From positions 7,798,737-7,862,736 of the forward strand of contig NC_033632.1 of the NCBI RefSeq assembly GCF_001540865.1: a stretch of DNA of 64,000 bases, written 5' to 3'. How positions within the stretch are numbered: position 1 is the first letter of the stretch; the number at the start of each line of letters is the position of its first letter. Positions 1 through 11,046 of this stretch are shown here, in pieces. Below the pieces are notes generated by a model that was given only the letters and a program-made list of their open reading frames with translations, was not told where the DNA came from and did not search any database. A program made the translations under genes and the position numbers. The DNA comes from Ananas comosus. Lineage: Eukaryota; Streptophyta; Magnoliopsida; Poales; Bromeliaceae.

Positions 1-1871
1 TGTAGTACATTAACTGATCATCAAGTACGTACTGCTCCCTAGCTTCAAGATGATCGATCACGGAGTGCGTAACTACAACTGATCAATTGCAGTGACCTCA
101 AAAGTTTTTGTAACGTCTTCTGCCATCTACCTAGCTAGTCAGCACGAAGCCAGAATCCAGGTTAATTTGGTGGGAGCCAAAAATACATTATACCTAATGC
201 ATTTATCTTAGAAAATTGAGATTTCATGTCCCATTATTGAGATTTCATGGCCAACGAGGAACCAGCTTCTGGAGAAAAAAATTCACTTGAATTTGTAATA
301 TTTTATTTTTCATTCGGGCTTTTATATAATTTTTAGATTTCCGAAGGGACCATAACCATTATGGACTTTCACATAACTCCATCCTGCTCGTCACCGCGCG
401 AGTTCTTTTTTTATATATTTTATCTTATTTTTACTTTCGATTATACTAGTTTCAGTTGACCATTGACTTTTTATGTTGTAGTTGCATGAATTACATAAGA
501 AATCATCTTGCATGTGTCCTGTATTCAAAATTCTTTTTGCTCTATTAGACCCAACTTTCCTAGAGAACTCGCTGAATCATCTGCTAGATGCTCCTATATC
601 TATCCAAATCCTACTTGTCCAAGATTCTCACATATCATGTATGTGCCGGCTAAATGTGAAATAACTTTTTCTTTTCCTTTTTCAAAGAACTAATTAAATC
701 AGTTAAGACCCCGAAAAATTTTGAATTCATGCACAAACTCCTACGTACTTTGCTACCATGTAAATTAAATAACACGTGTTCTCTAGCAAACTTAAGCTAC
801 TGGATCAAAAATAAATATTTAAGTATTAGATTAATTCTTTCTACAAAGATGTTGAATAGAAAATAAATTCCTATAAAGCCTAACTAATTAGATTTATTCC
901 TTCCATAATTTTATAGTTTGCAAATATATCCCTTCAAAAGTTGAGTAGTGTGCTTTTATACTTGTTTTTTTTTTTATACCGTTCATTCATTCCTATTCTA
1001 CATATCAGATTTAATTTGTTTTAAAATTGTAACCTACAATAGTAGGTCACTTTAAGAGAGGTATTAGTTACCAGATATCCCAAAAAGAAATATTTTAGTA
1101 TTTTAATACATTGGTAATTAAATAATTTTACATCCACTATATATTATCAAAATCTCTCTTCTCTTTTTATTTACTTTTTTTTTTCTTTTTCTCTCTCTAT
1201 CTTTCCTTTCTATTCACAAATATTTTGTTTTCATTTAAATAGTCTAGATGTGTTTCATATAAATCTATTTAAATTATCTACAATCATAATTTTGTTTACT
1301 CTAATAAAACTCTATGGTAGAAATTTATTATAACCTTAAAATTTAAATTATACAGTCTAAGTTTATTCATTAGCAAGTTTAAATTGCACCATACTATTTA
1401 GATTTATAGGAGGCTTTTATACACTTTTTAGGTTTTAAATTTCAAATTTATTTTCAGCTTATATTTTAAATTATAATACATGACCTTATTAATTTAAAAT
1501 ATTAATTTTTTATTATTAAAATTTGAATTAATTTAACCCATACAATTCTATTCCAAGAAAACTTTGGATTATACCATATATTCCTAATCAATTATCCACA
1601 TTCAAATTTTTTCAAATAGTGGCAACGAATTAATATCTAAATTAGAAAAGTTCTTAAAAGTTTTTAAATATATTAAATATGTTGAATTTAAATATTTACT
1701 CGCATTCAATTTTTTAAAATTAGTGATACAAAATTAATGTCTAAATTAAAAGAATTCAAAAATTTCTTAAATATATTAAATATGGTGAATTTAAATATTT
1801 AACAACATCAAAAACTTTGGGAGATCAATCAATTCCTTAAATAATGCTTAAAATGCACCAAAATTAATGCC
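1..1871. other. AT-rich flanking DNA, no gene recognised
   Basis: AT-rich sequence with poly-T and poly-A tracts. Short open frames near 480-690 show no recognisable domain. It lies upstream, on the same strand, of the YABBY exons at 11.7-12.0 kb, so it could be intron or 5' flank of that gene, but no splice-compatible zinc-finger exon was found here. Confidence 0.6.
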
Positions 1872-1923
1872 TAAATTGTCACGCCCCGAATTACACGTTC
1901 CCCGGGCACGCCGACAAATCCGC

Positions 1924-1952
1924 CGTATACAAAAAAAAATTTTCTGTATACG
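1924..1952 (-). promoter_or_regulatory. U5-type stem-loop, Ty3 left LTR
   Basis: Perfect 8-bp inverted arms CGTATACA and TGTATACG close to the sense 3' end of the LTR. The same structure is at 8568-8596 in the right LTR, and analogous stems with different arms occur in the other LTR families of this window. Confidence 0.55.
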
Positions 1953-2267
1953 AAGCGATAGCTGTCTCTGTAAAATATACAATACTACAAACAGTAGTGT
2001 AGAACTGAAAAGAACTAAGCAGGTAGAACGAACAAATCTCATATACATACAAACTAACAAGTACAAAAACACTCGCTCCAGCGAGTTCTAGTATCAGTAT
2101 GTACATAAGCTCAAAATAAAAACACTACTACCTGCAGCTGGTGATCCTCTAGCATGGCGCTTCGTCGAGTTGGGCTCTAGCTCGCGATGCCCTTGCCTCG
2201 ATCCGCCTCTGAAGACGCAGCAGCCGGAACAGCAGGCTCTACAAAACACAGGGTAACAACTGGGCGT

Positions 2268-2305
2268 GAGAACTACTGTAAAAACAAGTAGTCCTCAGTG
2301 GGTAC
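2268..2305 (-). promoter_or_regulatory. Conserved LTR stem-loop with CAGTGGGTAC flank
   Basis: Arms GAGAACTACT (2268-2277) and AGTAGTCCTC (2287-2296) are followed by GTGGGTAC. In minus-strand (element-sense) RNA the single mismatch becomes a G-U pair. Homologous positions in five other LTR families also form stems. Confidence 0.6.
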
Positions 2306-3415
2306 CGCCCTCAAAATCATCGGCTCACCCACTAAGACTACAGTAGGAAACAAGGCTAAAAGGTAAATCCGAAAAAATAATCCACTGCAACATGCCACTA
2401 CACTATCACACTGTGTCTACTATCAATTTTAACCCAATCTCATTAGGGACTGTGTATGCACCCGTCCCGCCTGTCTAAGCCATGCTACCTCCACGCTAAA
2501 CAGTCCGTGGCTAGCAACTAATCAGTGACATCAACGCAAAAGCACAAAGCCAAACTCCAGAGCGGCACTCGTGGGCGCGACCGAACCGAGTATGCAAGCG
2601 TATCTCTGTCGAGCTCAATCAGACTCTCACAGGCTAAAGTCAAAAAAACAGGTCTAAGAGTACTACCAACCCCTAGTCACGTGCCCTCAGCACAATCTGA
2701 TATCGGAACGATCAAATCCGGGTCCGCCGTCAACCACTACAGTACCCACTAATCCGGAACACTGTAAACACTACTGTAAAAATCGGCTCGGCATCCCAGC
2801 ACGAACGTAACTGAAATCTGAATTACCTGGGATACTCACTATGGGGATACTGCAACAGTATAAAAATACAACGGCCCCTAGGGCTAAATCAGGTAGTTCA
2901 ACATATGCCAGGTCCCAAACGCTGATTTTCTCCTATGTTTTATCCAAGTCCCACATGCATGATTAATAACAACTAATAACATGCTCCCAATTCAGTTTAT
3001 ATGTCTAAAACATACCTACTCATGAATTTGAGCTAAATAATAACAACTTGTAATATTAACGATACATGTCGACCAACAATACTATAGGAGTAGGATTTCG
3101 ATGATAAACCCACCTTGAATGCTAAATCCACCCCGGCGCGACGTCGAGAACTGTGAAACCACGCCCTAGCCCGGACTCCTCGCGATGCTACGACTGCAAC
3201 AGTATCCTCGAACGGCTCCGCGGCGCGACGTCGACGTCGAATTCGAGCTCCGCGGCTACTCCCCCGAGCTCCACCTGGTATGGTTCTCTACTTCACACTA
3301 AAGAGAGAAAGCAAATTTAGTTAGAGTGCCACCCTTAAGAAGATAAGTGGATAAGCATGCGTGGGGGGAGTGCACGTGGCATCCATAGCCACCCTCAATC
3401 TTCACCGACTAAGTT

Positions 3416-3420
<5 letters not shown>

Positions 3421-3464
<44 letters not shown>

Positions 3465-3478
3465 CTACATCCTCCCCN

Positions 3479-3523
<45 letters not shown>

Positions 3524-3537
3524 CTACATCCTCCCCC
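3421..3537. other. (TA)n tract with N gap and duplicated LTR end
   Basis: The string (TA)n-TATACTACA-TCCTCCCC occurs on both sides of the N at 3478. This fits an unmerged contig overlap at a gap rather than biology. Confidence 0.7.
3529..3537 (-). other. Polypurine tract of the Ty3 element
   Basis: TCCTCCCCC on the plus strand, i.e. GGGGGAGGA in element sense, immediately upstream of the 3' LTR start TGTAGTATA. This is the expected plus-strand priming site. Confidence 0.85.
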
Positions 3538-3575
3538 AGTACAAAAAGTTTCGTCCTCGAAACTTAACACATACC

Positions 3576-3947
3576 TCAACACGGGGCATCGAACAGGTCG
3601 GGGTAGGACTCCCTCATCACCGTCTCAGGCTCCCAAGTCGCCTCCCGCTCCTCATAATTGCTCAACTGCACTTTCACATACGGAATGACCCGGTTGCGCA
3701 ATTCTTTCGTCTCATGAGCAAGAATCCGCACCTGTCGCTCCTCGTATCTCAGATTCTCGCCAATCCCTAGTGGAGTGAAGTCAATCATATGAGAAGGATC
3801 GAAAACATATCTCCTCAGTGCCGAGACGTGGAACACATCATGGATACCAGCAAGTCGGGGTGGTAGAGCAATCCGGTAAGCAACTGGTCTAACTCGCTCC
3901 AATACCTCAGAAGGGCCAACGAAACGTGGACTGAGCTTTCCACGCAC
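3576..3947 (-). pseudogene. Ty3 integrase C-terminus with chromodomain-like end
   Basis: A 123-residue open frame covering the integrase C-terminal GPY-like region (F-x-GP then RVRPVAYRIALPP, followed by HDVFHVSALR) and a terminal segment with VIPYVKVQL and EATWEPE, typical of the chromodomain at the end of Tekay/Del polyproteins. Chromodomains steer integration to marked chromatin. It ends in the expected Y-P-x-LF. The frame is separated from the integrase core by a shift near 3950, so it is a polyprotein fragment rather than a separate gene. Confidence 0.85.
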
Positions 3948-3953
3948 TCCAAA

Positions 3954-4506
3954 TCAGCGAATCCCTCTGGACGACGAGACTTTAAGAAATACATGATCTC
4001 CAACCTGGAACTCCAAATCTCGTCTGCTGGTATCGGCGTAGCTCCTCTGGCGGCTCTCGGCTGTCAAAAGGTGTCGTCGAACAACTATGACCTTTTCCTC
4101 AGCCTCTAGCAAAATCTCAGGCCCAAGTGTCCTCCTCTCACCCACATCACTCCAAAACAACGGGGATCGACACCTACGTCCATACAACGCCTCAAACGGA
4201 GCCATCTGAATGCTCGTTTGATAGCTGTTGTTGTACGCAAACTCTGCTAGTCTCAAGTGTCGATACCACCCTCCTCCAAAAATGTGACACAAACCTCGGG
4301 TCCCGGTCTGATACGATCGATACTGGTACACCATATAGCCTGACAATCTCATCCATATACAACTGCGCGAGTCTCTCTCTGGACCAGGTGGTCTGAACTG
4401 ATAGGAAGTGAGTAGACTTAGTCAGTCTGTCTACTATCACTCAAATAGCATCATAGCCACCCTGTGCTCTAGGCAACCCCACAACAAAATCTATCGTGAT
4501 CTGCTC
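3954..4506 (-). pseudogene. Ty3 integrase core, internal deletion
   Basis: Two overlapping frames (4440-4192 and 4352-3954) carry integrase core pieces. VDRLTKSTHF and SDRDPRFVSHFW (second catalytic Asp) are followed almost at once, in another frame, by FGGGW and RLAEFAYNNSYQ, then APFEALYGRRCRSPL. The stretch that normally lies between, containing the catalytic Glu, is absent. Two further stops replace Trp codons near 4503 and 4441. No functional integrase can be made. Confidence 0.85.
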
Positions 4507-5112
4507 TCATTTCCACTCGGGCACTGACAGACTCTGAAGCTTGCCAGCAGGTACCTGATGCTCGGCCTTTACATGTTGACAAGTCAGACACTGAGCCATG
4601 CCAATGTCTCTCTTCATCCCGTTCCACCAGAACTGTGCTTTTAAGTCCTTATACATCTTGGTTCCACCAGGGTGAACCGTATAAGGAGAATAATGAGCCT
4701 CTCTCAAAATATCCGCTCGGATCTCTGAATCCATAGGTACACACAGTCGATCCCTGTACCGCAGTACTCCCGAACTGTCTAAAGCAAAACCCTCCGCCTG
4801 TCCCCTATCTAACTGCTCTCGAATCCTCAACAAATGCGAATCTCCACTCTGTTTTTCCCGGATCCTATCAAACAGAGTGGGCTGCAAGACCAGAGACATC
4901 AGTCTTGCTGTAGACCCAGGGGACACTACCTTAAGCCTCAGCCGCTGTAGCTCCTCAAGTAGCGGTCTCTGCTGAGTGATCAACAAACTTAAGCTCTGCG
5001 CTGCCCTCCTGCTCAATGCATCTGCCACTACATTCGCCCTGCCGGGATGATACTGAATACTAATATCATAGTCTTTCAGTAACTCCAACCACCGGCGCTG
5101 CCTCAGATTCAA
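4507..5112 (-). pseudogene. Ty3 RNase H end and integrase zinc finger
   Basis: A 201-residue frame. It opens with the RNase H tail ([14 protein letters not shown], then [16 protein letters not shown]), runs through the linker, and ends in the HHCC integrase zinc-binding domain: H in [13 protein letters not shown], then C-x2-C in QCLTCQHVK. It stops at a TGA where integrase normally has Trp, consistent with a G-to-A change. It overlaps the preceding RNase H frame by 4 bases. Confidence 0.88.
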
Positions 5113-5348
5113 TTCCTTTTGAGTGAACAGATACTTGAGACTTTATGATCGGTGAAAACCTCGCAATGCTCGCCGTACAAATAATGCCGCCACAGCTTCA
5201 AATCAAAGACTATCGCAGCAAGCTCCAAATCATGCGTAGGGTAATTCTTCTCATAATCCTTTAACTGCCGTGAAGTATAAGCAATTACCCTACCATGCTG
5301 CATCAGCACACAACCCAGTCCACTGTGCGATGCATCACTGTAGATCAT
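5109..5348 (-). pseudogene. Ty3 RNase H, N-terminal part
   Basis: Contains the catalytic start [15 protein letters not shown], then [20 protein letters not shown] (Glu region) and TDHK (next acidic residue). It degrades the RNA strand during reverse transcription. It is out of frame with reverse transcriptase upstream and with the linker downstream, so a frameshift lies at each edge (about 5340 and 5115). Confidence 0.88.
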
Positions 5349-6642
5349 GAATCCTTAATTCCCCCATCACAGGGAGAGCAAGGATAGGAGCTGACATCAA
5401 TCTCTGTCTCAGCTCGTCGAAGCTCCTCTGGCAGTCCTCACACCAAACAAACCGAATCCCCTTCCGTGTCAACCTGGTAAGGGGTGTGGAAAGCTTCGCA
5501 AAGCCCTCCGCAAATTGACGGTAATATCCTGCTAGTCCAAGAAAACTCCTCACCTCTGTCACCGTCGTTGACCTAGGCCAATCCCGAATAGCATCAATCT
5601 TCTTCGGGTCCACTGCTACTCTCTCTGCAGAAATCATGTGGCCCAAGAAAGCGACCTCCCGCAACCAAAACTCGCACTTCTTTAACTTGGCATACAGCTT
5701 CTTCTCTCGCAGAAGCTGTAGCACAATCCTCTCCTCATGCTCAGCATCATTACGGGAGTAGATTAGAATGTCATCGATGAAGACTACCACAAATCTATCC
5801 AAGAACGGCTTGAACACTCTGTTCATCAAATCCATGAATGCCGCAGGGGCATTCGTCAATCCAAAAGGCATCACGGTAAACTCATAATGCCCGTACCGAG
5901 TCCGAAAAGCCGTCTTGGGAACATCCTCGGCCCTCACCCTTAGCTGGTGGTAACCTGACTGGAGATCAATCTTCGAGAAGACACAAGATCCCTGCAGCTG
6001 ATCAAACAAATCATCAATGCACGACAAAGGATACTTGTTCTTGATGGTCACTTTATTCAGCTCCCGGTAGTCCACACATAACCTGACCGAACCATCCTTC
6101 TTCTTTACAAATAACACCGGCGCTCCACAAGGTGATACACTGGGTCTCACATATCCCTTGTCCATCAAATCCTGAAGCTGCGCCTTTAGCTCTCTCAGCT
6201 CTGCCGGTGCCATCCCGTAAGGTACCTTCGAAATTGGTGTAGTTCCGGGAACCACATCAATCACGAACTCAATCTCTCTCTCCGGTGGCATCATCGTCAA
6301 CTCAGGGGGAAACACATCCGGAAACTCGCGAACTATAGGAATATCCTCGAGTCCCGGTGTCGCCGTAGGTACCTCTACTACCGTCGCCAGAAACGCAACG
6401 CATCCTCTGCTCATCAGCTGTCGAGCCCTCGCCAAAAATATCCAAGTAGCGAGCAGCGTACTTCTGCAGCCCCTAAAAGTAAACTCCTTCTGGCCTGGCT
6501 CGCGAAACGTCACTGTCCTCACTCCACAGTCGATCGTAGCATAGTATCGTGCTAGCCAATCCATACCGAGCACAACGTCGAAGTCCTGCAGCTGCCCTAA
6601 AACCAACAGGTCTGCGGGCAAGATCCACGAATCCAACTGCAC
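5335..6642 (-). pseudogene. Ty3 protease end and reverse transcriptase
   Basis: The longest frame of the element (435 residues). Residues 1-60 are the protease C-terminal half ([14 protein letters not shown]). From about residue 105 the Ty3 reverse transcriptase follows: [47 protein letters not shown], the catalytic [16 protein letters not shown], and the connection region [10 protein letters not shown]. The catalytic Asp pair is intact. Synthesis of element cDNA is its normal role. The frame ends at a shift into RNase H; upstream it is cut off from the protease active site. Confidence 0.92.
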
Positions 6643-6900
6643 TGGACACGATCAACAACACTCTGTAACCTGTAACACATGGTCGGAAATCTACACCTCT
6701 CGTGCCTGTAACAAAGCTCCGAACTCTAGACCATGCAACAATACAAATGCTCGGCTAACAAAGGAATGAGATGCACCGGTATTGAAAAGGGTACGAGCTC
6801 TAATGCCAGAGATCAAAACAATACCTGCCACCACTCGGTCGGCTGCTGAAGAGTCCTCCACCTGGGCTGCATATACTCTGCCACTCGGAGCCCGCTGTCG
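6643..6900 (-). pseudogene. Ty3 protease active-site region, Asp to Asn
   Basis: In element sense the sequence around 6800-6755 reads TLFNTGASHSFVS, the aspartic-protease active site, but the usual Asp of D-T-G is Asn (codon AAT at 6783-6781). This is a single G-to-A change that would inactivate the protease. The surrounding frame is also disrupted. Confidence 0.75.
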
Positions 6901-8226
6901 CCGCTCACCCTATCGCGGCACAGATGCCCTGTCCTCCTGGCGGTAACTCTGAGGTGCTCCAAAAATCTACTGAGATTCGGATGCTGCTGAAGCGGTCGAT
7001 GGCGCTGGTGATGCTGCTCGGGGGCAAGCAGACCTCATATGCCCCTGCTGTCTACATCCAAAACATATGCCCTCATGCTGCTCACACTGCCGGCCCCAGT
7101 GCGGTCCTCCACAAATCACACATGGTGGTAATCCCTGTGACTGCCTCTGCTGCCGCGATCCCCCAGAATGCTGACGCCCCGAGAACCCACGACCCTGAGA
7201 ACGCGACCGTAGAGGTCTCGGCAGACGCCGGCTGCTCGACTATCCACCCTCATCTGGAGCTGAGCGCTTCCTGTCCTGACTCTGCCCTGCAGCCTGAGTC
7301 CTCTCCCGAATAGACACATCACCTTTCTCAACCCAAAGTGCCTGCTCCATCGACACGTCCAAGGTCCTCCTCAACCTCTATGCCTGAACCAACCGAAAAA
7401 TCTCGGGCCTCAAACCCTGCTCGAAAAGGTACACCCTGTGTGCCTCGTCTCTAGCCACAAACAGCACACAGTTCAGGAGTCGCATGAACTCTCGAATATA
7501 CTCCTGTACTGTCCGGTCCCCCTGTTGGATCTTCTCTAAATCCTCCTCGAGCTTCTGTTTCACACTATTGGAAAAATACATCCCATACAGCATTCCATAG
7601 AACTCGTCCCATGCCATCTGTAAAGTCACCAACTAGTAATCTCTCCTCACTCTCCGCCACCAAGCAAGGGCATCCCCTGTCAAGCAATGCACTCCCAGAT
7701 GTACTTGCTCCCGCTCAAGAATGAAAAGATCCTCAAATAACTTCTCCATCGAGCTGACCTAGTCCTCAACAACCCAAGCCTCTGTGCATCGGCCATCAAA
7801 AGTCGGCGGATCGAAACGATGAAAGCGAGCGAGTCTCTCAGCCATCCGCTCCTGCTCAGCCTCGGTCATCTGCGATGCCTCACCAACCGGCGCAGCTGGC
7901 ACTGAAGGAACGGTCACTAGTCTTGGTACTACTGTAGCTGGTGCTGCCGCTGGAGCAGTCGGAGGTGGAACAATCTGCTCTGGTACGGTACTCTGTGGTG
8001 AGGCTCTCACACAACCTCTCCAACAACTCCCCCTGCCGCCTCGTCACCTCTGTCAGAGCGGCCAACTAAGCACTCAAGTCGGGGGATGCGCTCGCCTCTG
8101 GTCATGTACTCTGCTCCTGCCGAGCACTCGGCTCTGCCTGCTCAGGCATCTCGGAAGGTCCCACACGATCCTGTGTCAACTGTGCCCGGTCCCACGTCGA
8201 CGGTCAGCCTCGACGACGATACATAG
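6901..8226 (-). pseudogene. Ty3 gag, broken by stops
   Basis: The probable start ATG at 8226 is followed by in-frame TGA, TGA and TAG within 60 codons. Recognisable parts in order: Pro/Ala-rich N-terminus (8010-7759) ending in FHRFDPPTFDGRC; the capsid core (7632-7378) with AWDEFYGMLYGMYF and YIREFMRLL; and two zinc knuckles (7125-7024), CVICGGPHWGRQC (a short CX2CX3HX4C form) and CFGCRQQGHMRSAC. Several stops sit where CGA, CAG or TGG codons are expected, fitting cytosine deamination. Gag would form the virus-like particle. Confidence 0.85.
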
Positions 8227-8501
8227 CTGCAAAAATAGAACAGGGTCAGATAACACAAATACTCTCAACCCAATCAACGAAAGTCCGAAAGGCAGTCCCT
8301 ATTTCTCCTCAAAATTATGTCGTCTGCAGCCAACATAATTTTGCAGGCCAGAACAGGCACTCCTCCAATCACTCACACTCCCCTCAGGGTGAGTTACAAC
8401 AATTAATCATTGACTTTCGCAATAAATCACGCCTCTCCCGTCTTGCTTTCCTAAGGTTTGCCGAACTTATGTTTTTTAGGTCCCAATGACCTAATGCTAA
8501 A

Positions 8502-8512
8502 CTCTGATACCA
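8502..8512 (-). other. Primer-binding site, initiator tRNA-Met
   Basis: The reverse complement reads TGGTATCAGAG, complementary to the 3' end of initiator tRNA-Met, eight bases from the 5' LTR. Confidence 0.9.
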
Positions 8513-8520
8513 ATTTAATC

Positions 8521-10014
8521 TATCACGCCCCGGATTACACGTTCCCCGGGCACGCCGACAAATCCGCCGTATACAAAGAAATTTTTCCTGTATACGAAGC
8601 GATAGCTATCTCTGTAAAATATACAATACTACAAACAGTAGTGTAGAGCTGAAAAGAACTAACCAGGTAAAACGAACAAATCTCATATACATACAAGCTA
8701 ACAAGTACAAAAACACTCGCTCCAGCGAGTTCTAGTATCAGTATGTACATAAGCTCAAAATAAAACACTACTACCTGCAGCTGGTGATCCTCTAGCACGG
8801 CGCTTCGTCGGGTAGGGCTCTAGCTCGCGACGCCCTTGCCTCGATCCGCCTCTGAAGACACAGCAGCCGGAACAGCAGGCTCTGCAAAACACAGGGTAAC
8901 AACTGGGCATGAGAATCGGCTCACCCACTAAGACTACAGTAGAAAACAAGGCTAAAAGGTAAACCCGGAAAGAAATCCACAACTACATATATACCACTAC
9001 ACTATCCTACTGTGTCTACTATCAATTCTAACCCAATCTCATTAGGGACTGTGTACACACCCGTCCCGCCTGTCTAAGCCGCACTACCTCCATGCTAAAC
9101 AGTCCGTGGATAGCAACTAATCAACGACATCAACACGAAAGCACAAAGCCAGACTCCGGAGTGGCACTCGTGGGCGCGACCCAACCAAGTATGCAAGCGT
9201 ATCTCTGTCGAGCTCAATCAGGCTCTCGCAGGCTAAAGTCAAGAAAACAGGTCTAACAGTACTACCAACCCCTAGTCACGTGCCCTCGGCACAATCTGAT
9301 ATCGGAACGATCAAATCCGGGTCCGCCGTCAACCACTACGGCACCCACTAATCCGGAACACTGTAAACACTATTGTAAAAATCGGCTCGGCATCCCAGCA
9401 CGAGCGTAACTGAAATCTGAACTACCTGTGATACTCACTATAGGGATACTGCAACATTATAAAAATACAACGGCCCCTAGGGCTAAATCAGGTAGTTCAA
9501 CATATGCCAGGTCCCAAACGCTGATTTTCTCCTATGTTTTATCCAAGTCCCACATGCATGATTAATAACAACTAATAACATGCTCCCAATTTAGTTTATA
9601 TGTCTAAAACATACCTACTCATGAATTTGAGCTAAACAATAATAATTTGTAATATTAACGATACATGTCGACGAACAATACTATAGGAGTAGGATTCCGA
9701 TGATAAACCCACCTTGAATGCTAAATCCACCCCGACGCGACGTCGAGAACGGCGAAACCATGCCCTCGCCCAGACTCCTTGCGATGCTACTACTGCAACC
9801 GTATCCTTGAACGGCTTCGCGGCGTGACGTCGACGTCGAATCCGAGTTCCACGGCTACTCCCCCGAGCTCCACCTCGTATGGTTCTCTACATCACACTAA
9901 AGAGAGAAAGCAAATTTAATTAGAGTGCCACCCTTAAGCAGATAAGTGGATAAGCATGCATGGGGGGAGTGCACGTGGCATCCATAGCCACCCTCAATCT
10001 TTACCGACTAAGTT

Positions 10015-10065
<51 letters not shown>

Positions 10066-10149
10066 NGAGTGCACGTGGCATCCATAGCCACCCTCAATCT
10101 TCACCGACTAAGTTCTATAATATATATATATATCAAAAGGGATACTACA
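8521..10149 (-). repeat. 5' LTR of the Ty3 element
   Basis: Starts TATCACGCCCC (TG to TA at the terminus) and ends GATACTACA. Compared with the 3' LTR it lacks about 48 bp between GAGAA (about 8914) and TCGGCTC, removing the stem-loop and CAGTGGGTAC block. Near 10066 an N gap splits two copies of the stretch from GTGCACGTGGCATCC to CTATAATATA. Confidence 0.92.
9963..10132. other. N gap with duplicated flank in (TA)n
   Basis: About 60 bp before the (TA)n tract recur directly after the N at 10066, differing at one visible base (TTTACC versus TTCACC). This is probably an assembly artefact at a microsatellite. Confidence 0.65.
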
Positions 10150-10154
10150 TAAAT

Positions 10155-10526
10155 TTGAAATATCAATCAAATTTTTTTTAAAAAAAATTTAATATCTTTC
10201 TTTATATTCTAAAATTTTTTAAATTTGAAATATCAATAAAAATAAATATTTTTATTAATCAACAGTTAAAATCTTTTTTATTTTTTTATAAAATAAAGTA
10301 CGGAATTATTTTTCTCAAAAGTTATAATACGTTTACATTTTTTTGCTGATCATTTTGCCTAATAAATTTGTTCCTAAAAAAACTATCTTCTTCCTCTCTC
10401 TTTTCCTCTTTCCTGGCCTTCGCCGCCTACCGCGCGGCGCACACCCTCCCTCTCTCTTCCCTTACTTTCTCTCCCGACCGTGGCGCGCTAGCTAGCTCTC
10501 TCTTCCCTGGCATTTGCTGCCAATTA
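10155..10526. other. Low-copy spacer
   Basis: AT-rich stretch followed by pyrimidine-rich, CT-repeat DNA. The part at 10435-10524 resembles 11049-11150 on the far side of the CACTA-like element. No gene recognised. Confidence 0.5.
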
Positions 10527-11046
10527 CACTACAACAAAAACAGTCTATAGCGACACTTTTAAATGTCTGTACAGGTTAAAAAAAGTGCTGCTGACTAAAT
10601 TACCGACTCTTTTAAAAAGTGTTACTATATGTGGGATTGCTAGGTATATAGTGATAGTTAAAGAGTGTCGCTATAGCCTCAAAAAAGTGCTGCTAATTTA
10701 CCAACACTTATTTAAACATTTAGCAACTGCTGGAACTCTATCTCGTTGACTGCGGTGGCAGAGGAGGACGAGAGGGAAGGACTCTTCTTCTAGAATTTCA
10801 GTGGATTGAGTGAGGGGAGAAAGGGAGATGATAATCAAATTTTCTTTTCTTTTTTTTTCTTTTTTGTTTATAATCGGGCCAAATGGGCTGGGTAGGATGG
10901 GTTGAGCAGAGTAACCTTTTATTTTTAGTTGGATTGTGCTTTATATTTAGGCATTAGTATATTTTTTTTAAAATTTTGACATAAATGGGATACTTACACA
11001 AAAGTGTCCCAAACATGTATCCCTATAACCTAATTCTGTTATAGTG
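10527..11046. mobile_element. CACTA-like non-autonomous DNA transposon
   Basis: The left end CACTACAACAAAAACAG and the inverted right end CACTATAACAGAATTAGG bound 520 bp without coding capacity. Subterminal repeats include perfect inverted 12-mers CTATAGCGACAC (10545-10556) and GTGTCGCTATAG (about 10665-10676), plus several AAAGTG motifs. This is the usual look of CACTA derivatives. A clean 3-bp target duplication was not found (TTA versus TGC). Confidence 0.6.

Larger units (their letters stand above)
1877..3528 (-). repeat. 3' LTR of the Ty3 element
   Basis: On the plus strand it starts TGTCACGCCCC and ends TATACTACA; element sense is the reverse. It is closely similar to 8521-10149 along its length. 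It holds a long (TA)n tract beside a single-N gap at 3478, where LTR end plus polypurine tract appear twice, so the true LTR is probably about 55 bp shorter. It retains a stem-loop (2268-2296) that is deleted from the other LTR. Confidence 0.92.
1877..10149 (-). mobile_element. Ty3 (gypsy) chromovirus, complete but defective
   Basis: A complete LTR retrotransposon on the minus strand. Both LTRs are present (1877-3528 and 8521-10149), flanked by a perfect 5-bp target duplication TAAAT (1872-1876 and 10150-10154). A primer-binding site for initiator tRNA-Met lies beside the right LTR and a polypurine tract beside the left LTR. The order gag, protease, reverse transcriptase, RNase H, integrase, chromodomain is that of plant chromoviruses; the C-terminal fragment suggests the Tekay/Del lineage. 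All coding parts are interrupted, the protease aspartate is replaced and integrase has lost a segment, so it cannot be autonomous. Confidence 0.95.

Noticed and set aside
482..693. YABBY zinc-finger exon upstream of the two recognised exons
   Set aside because: Cys spacing does not match the YABBY zinc finger and flanking splice sites are not convincing.
3357..3770. Plus-strand frame through the (TA)n tract
   Set aside because: It encodes mostly Tyr-Ile repeats from the microsatellite and spans an N; the real coding signal is on the other strand.
7116..7331. Separate small gene within gag
   Set aside because: It is an alternate frame of the Ty3 gag zinc-knuckle region; the knuckle residues are in another frame.
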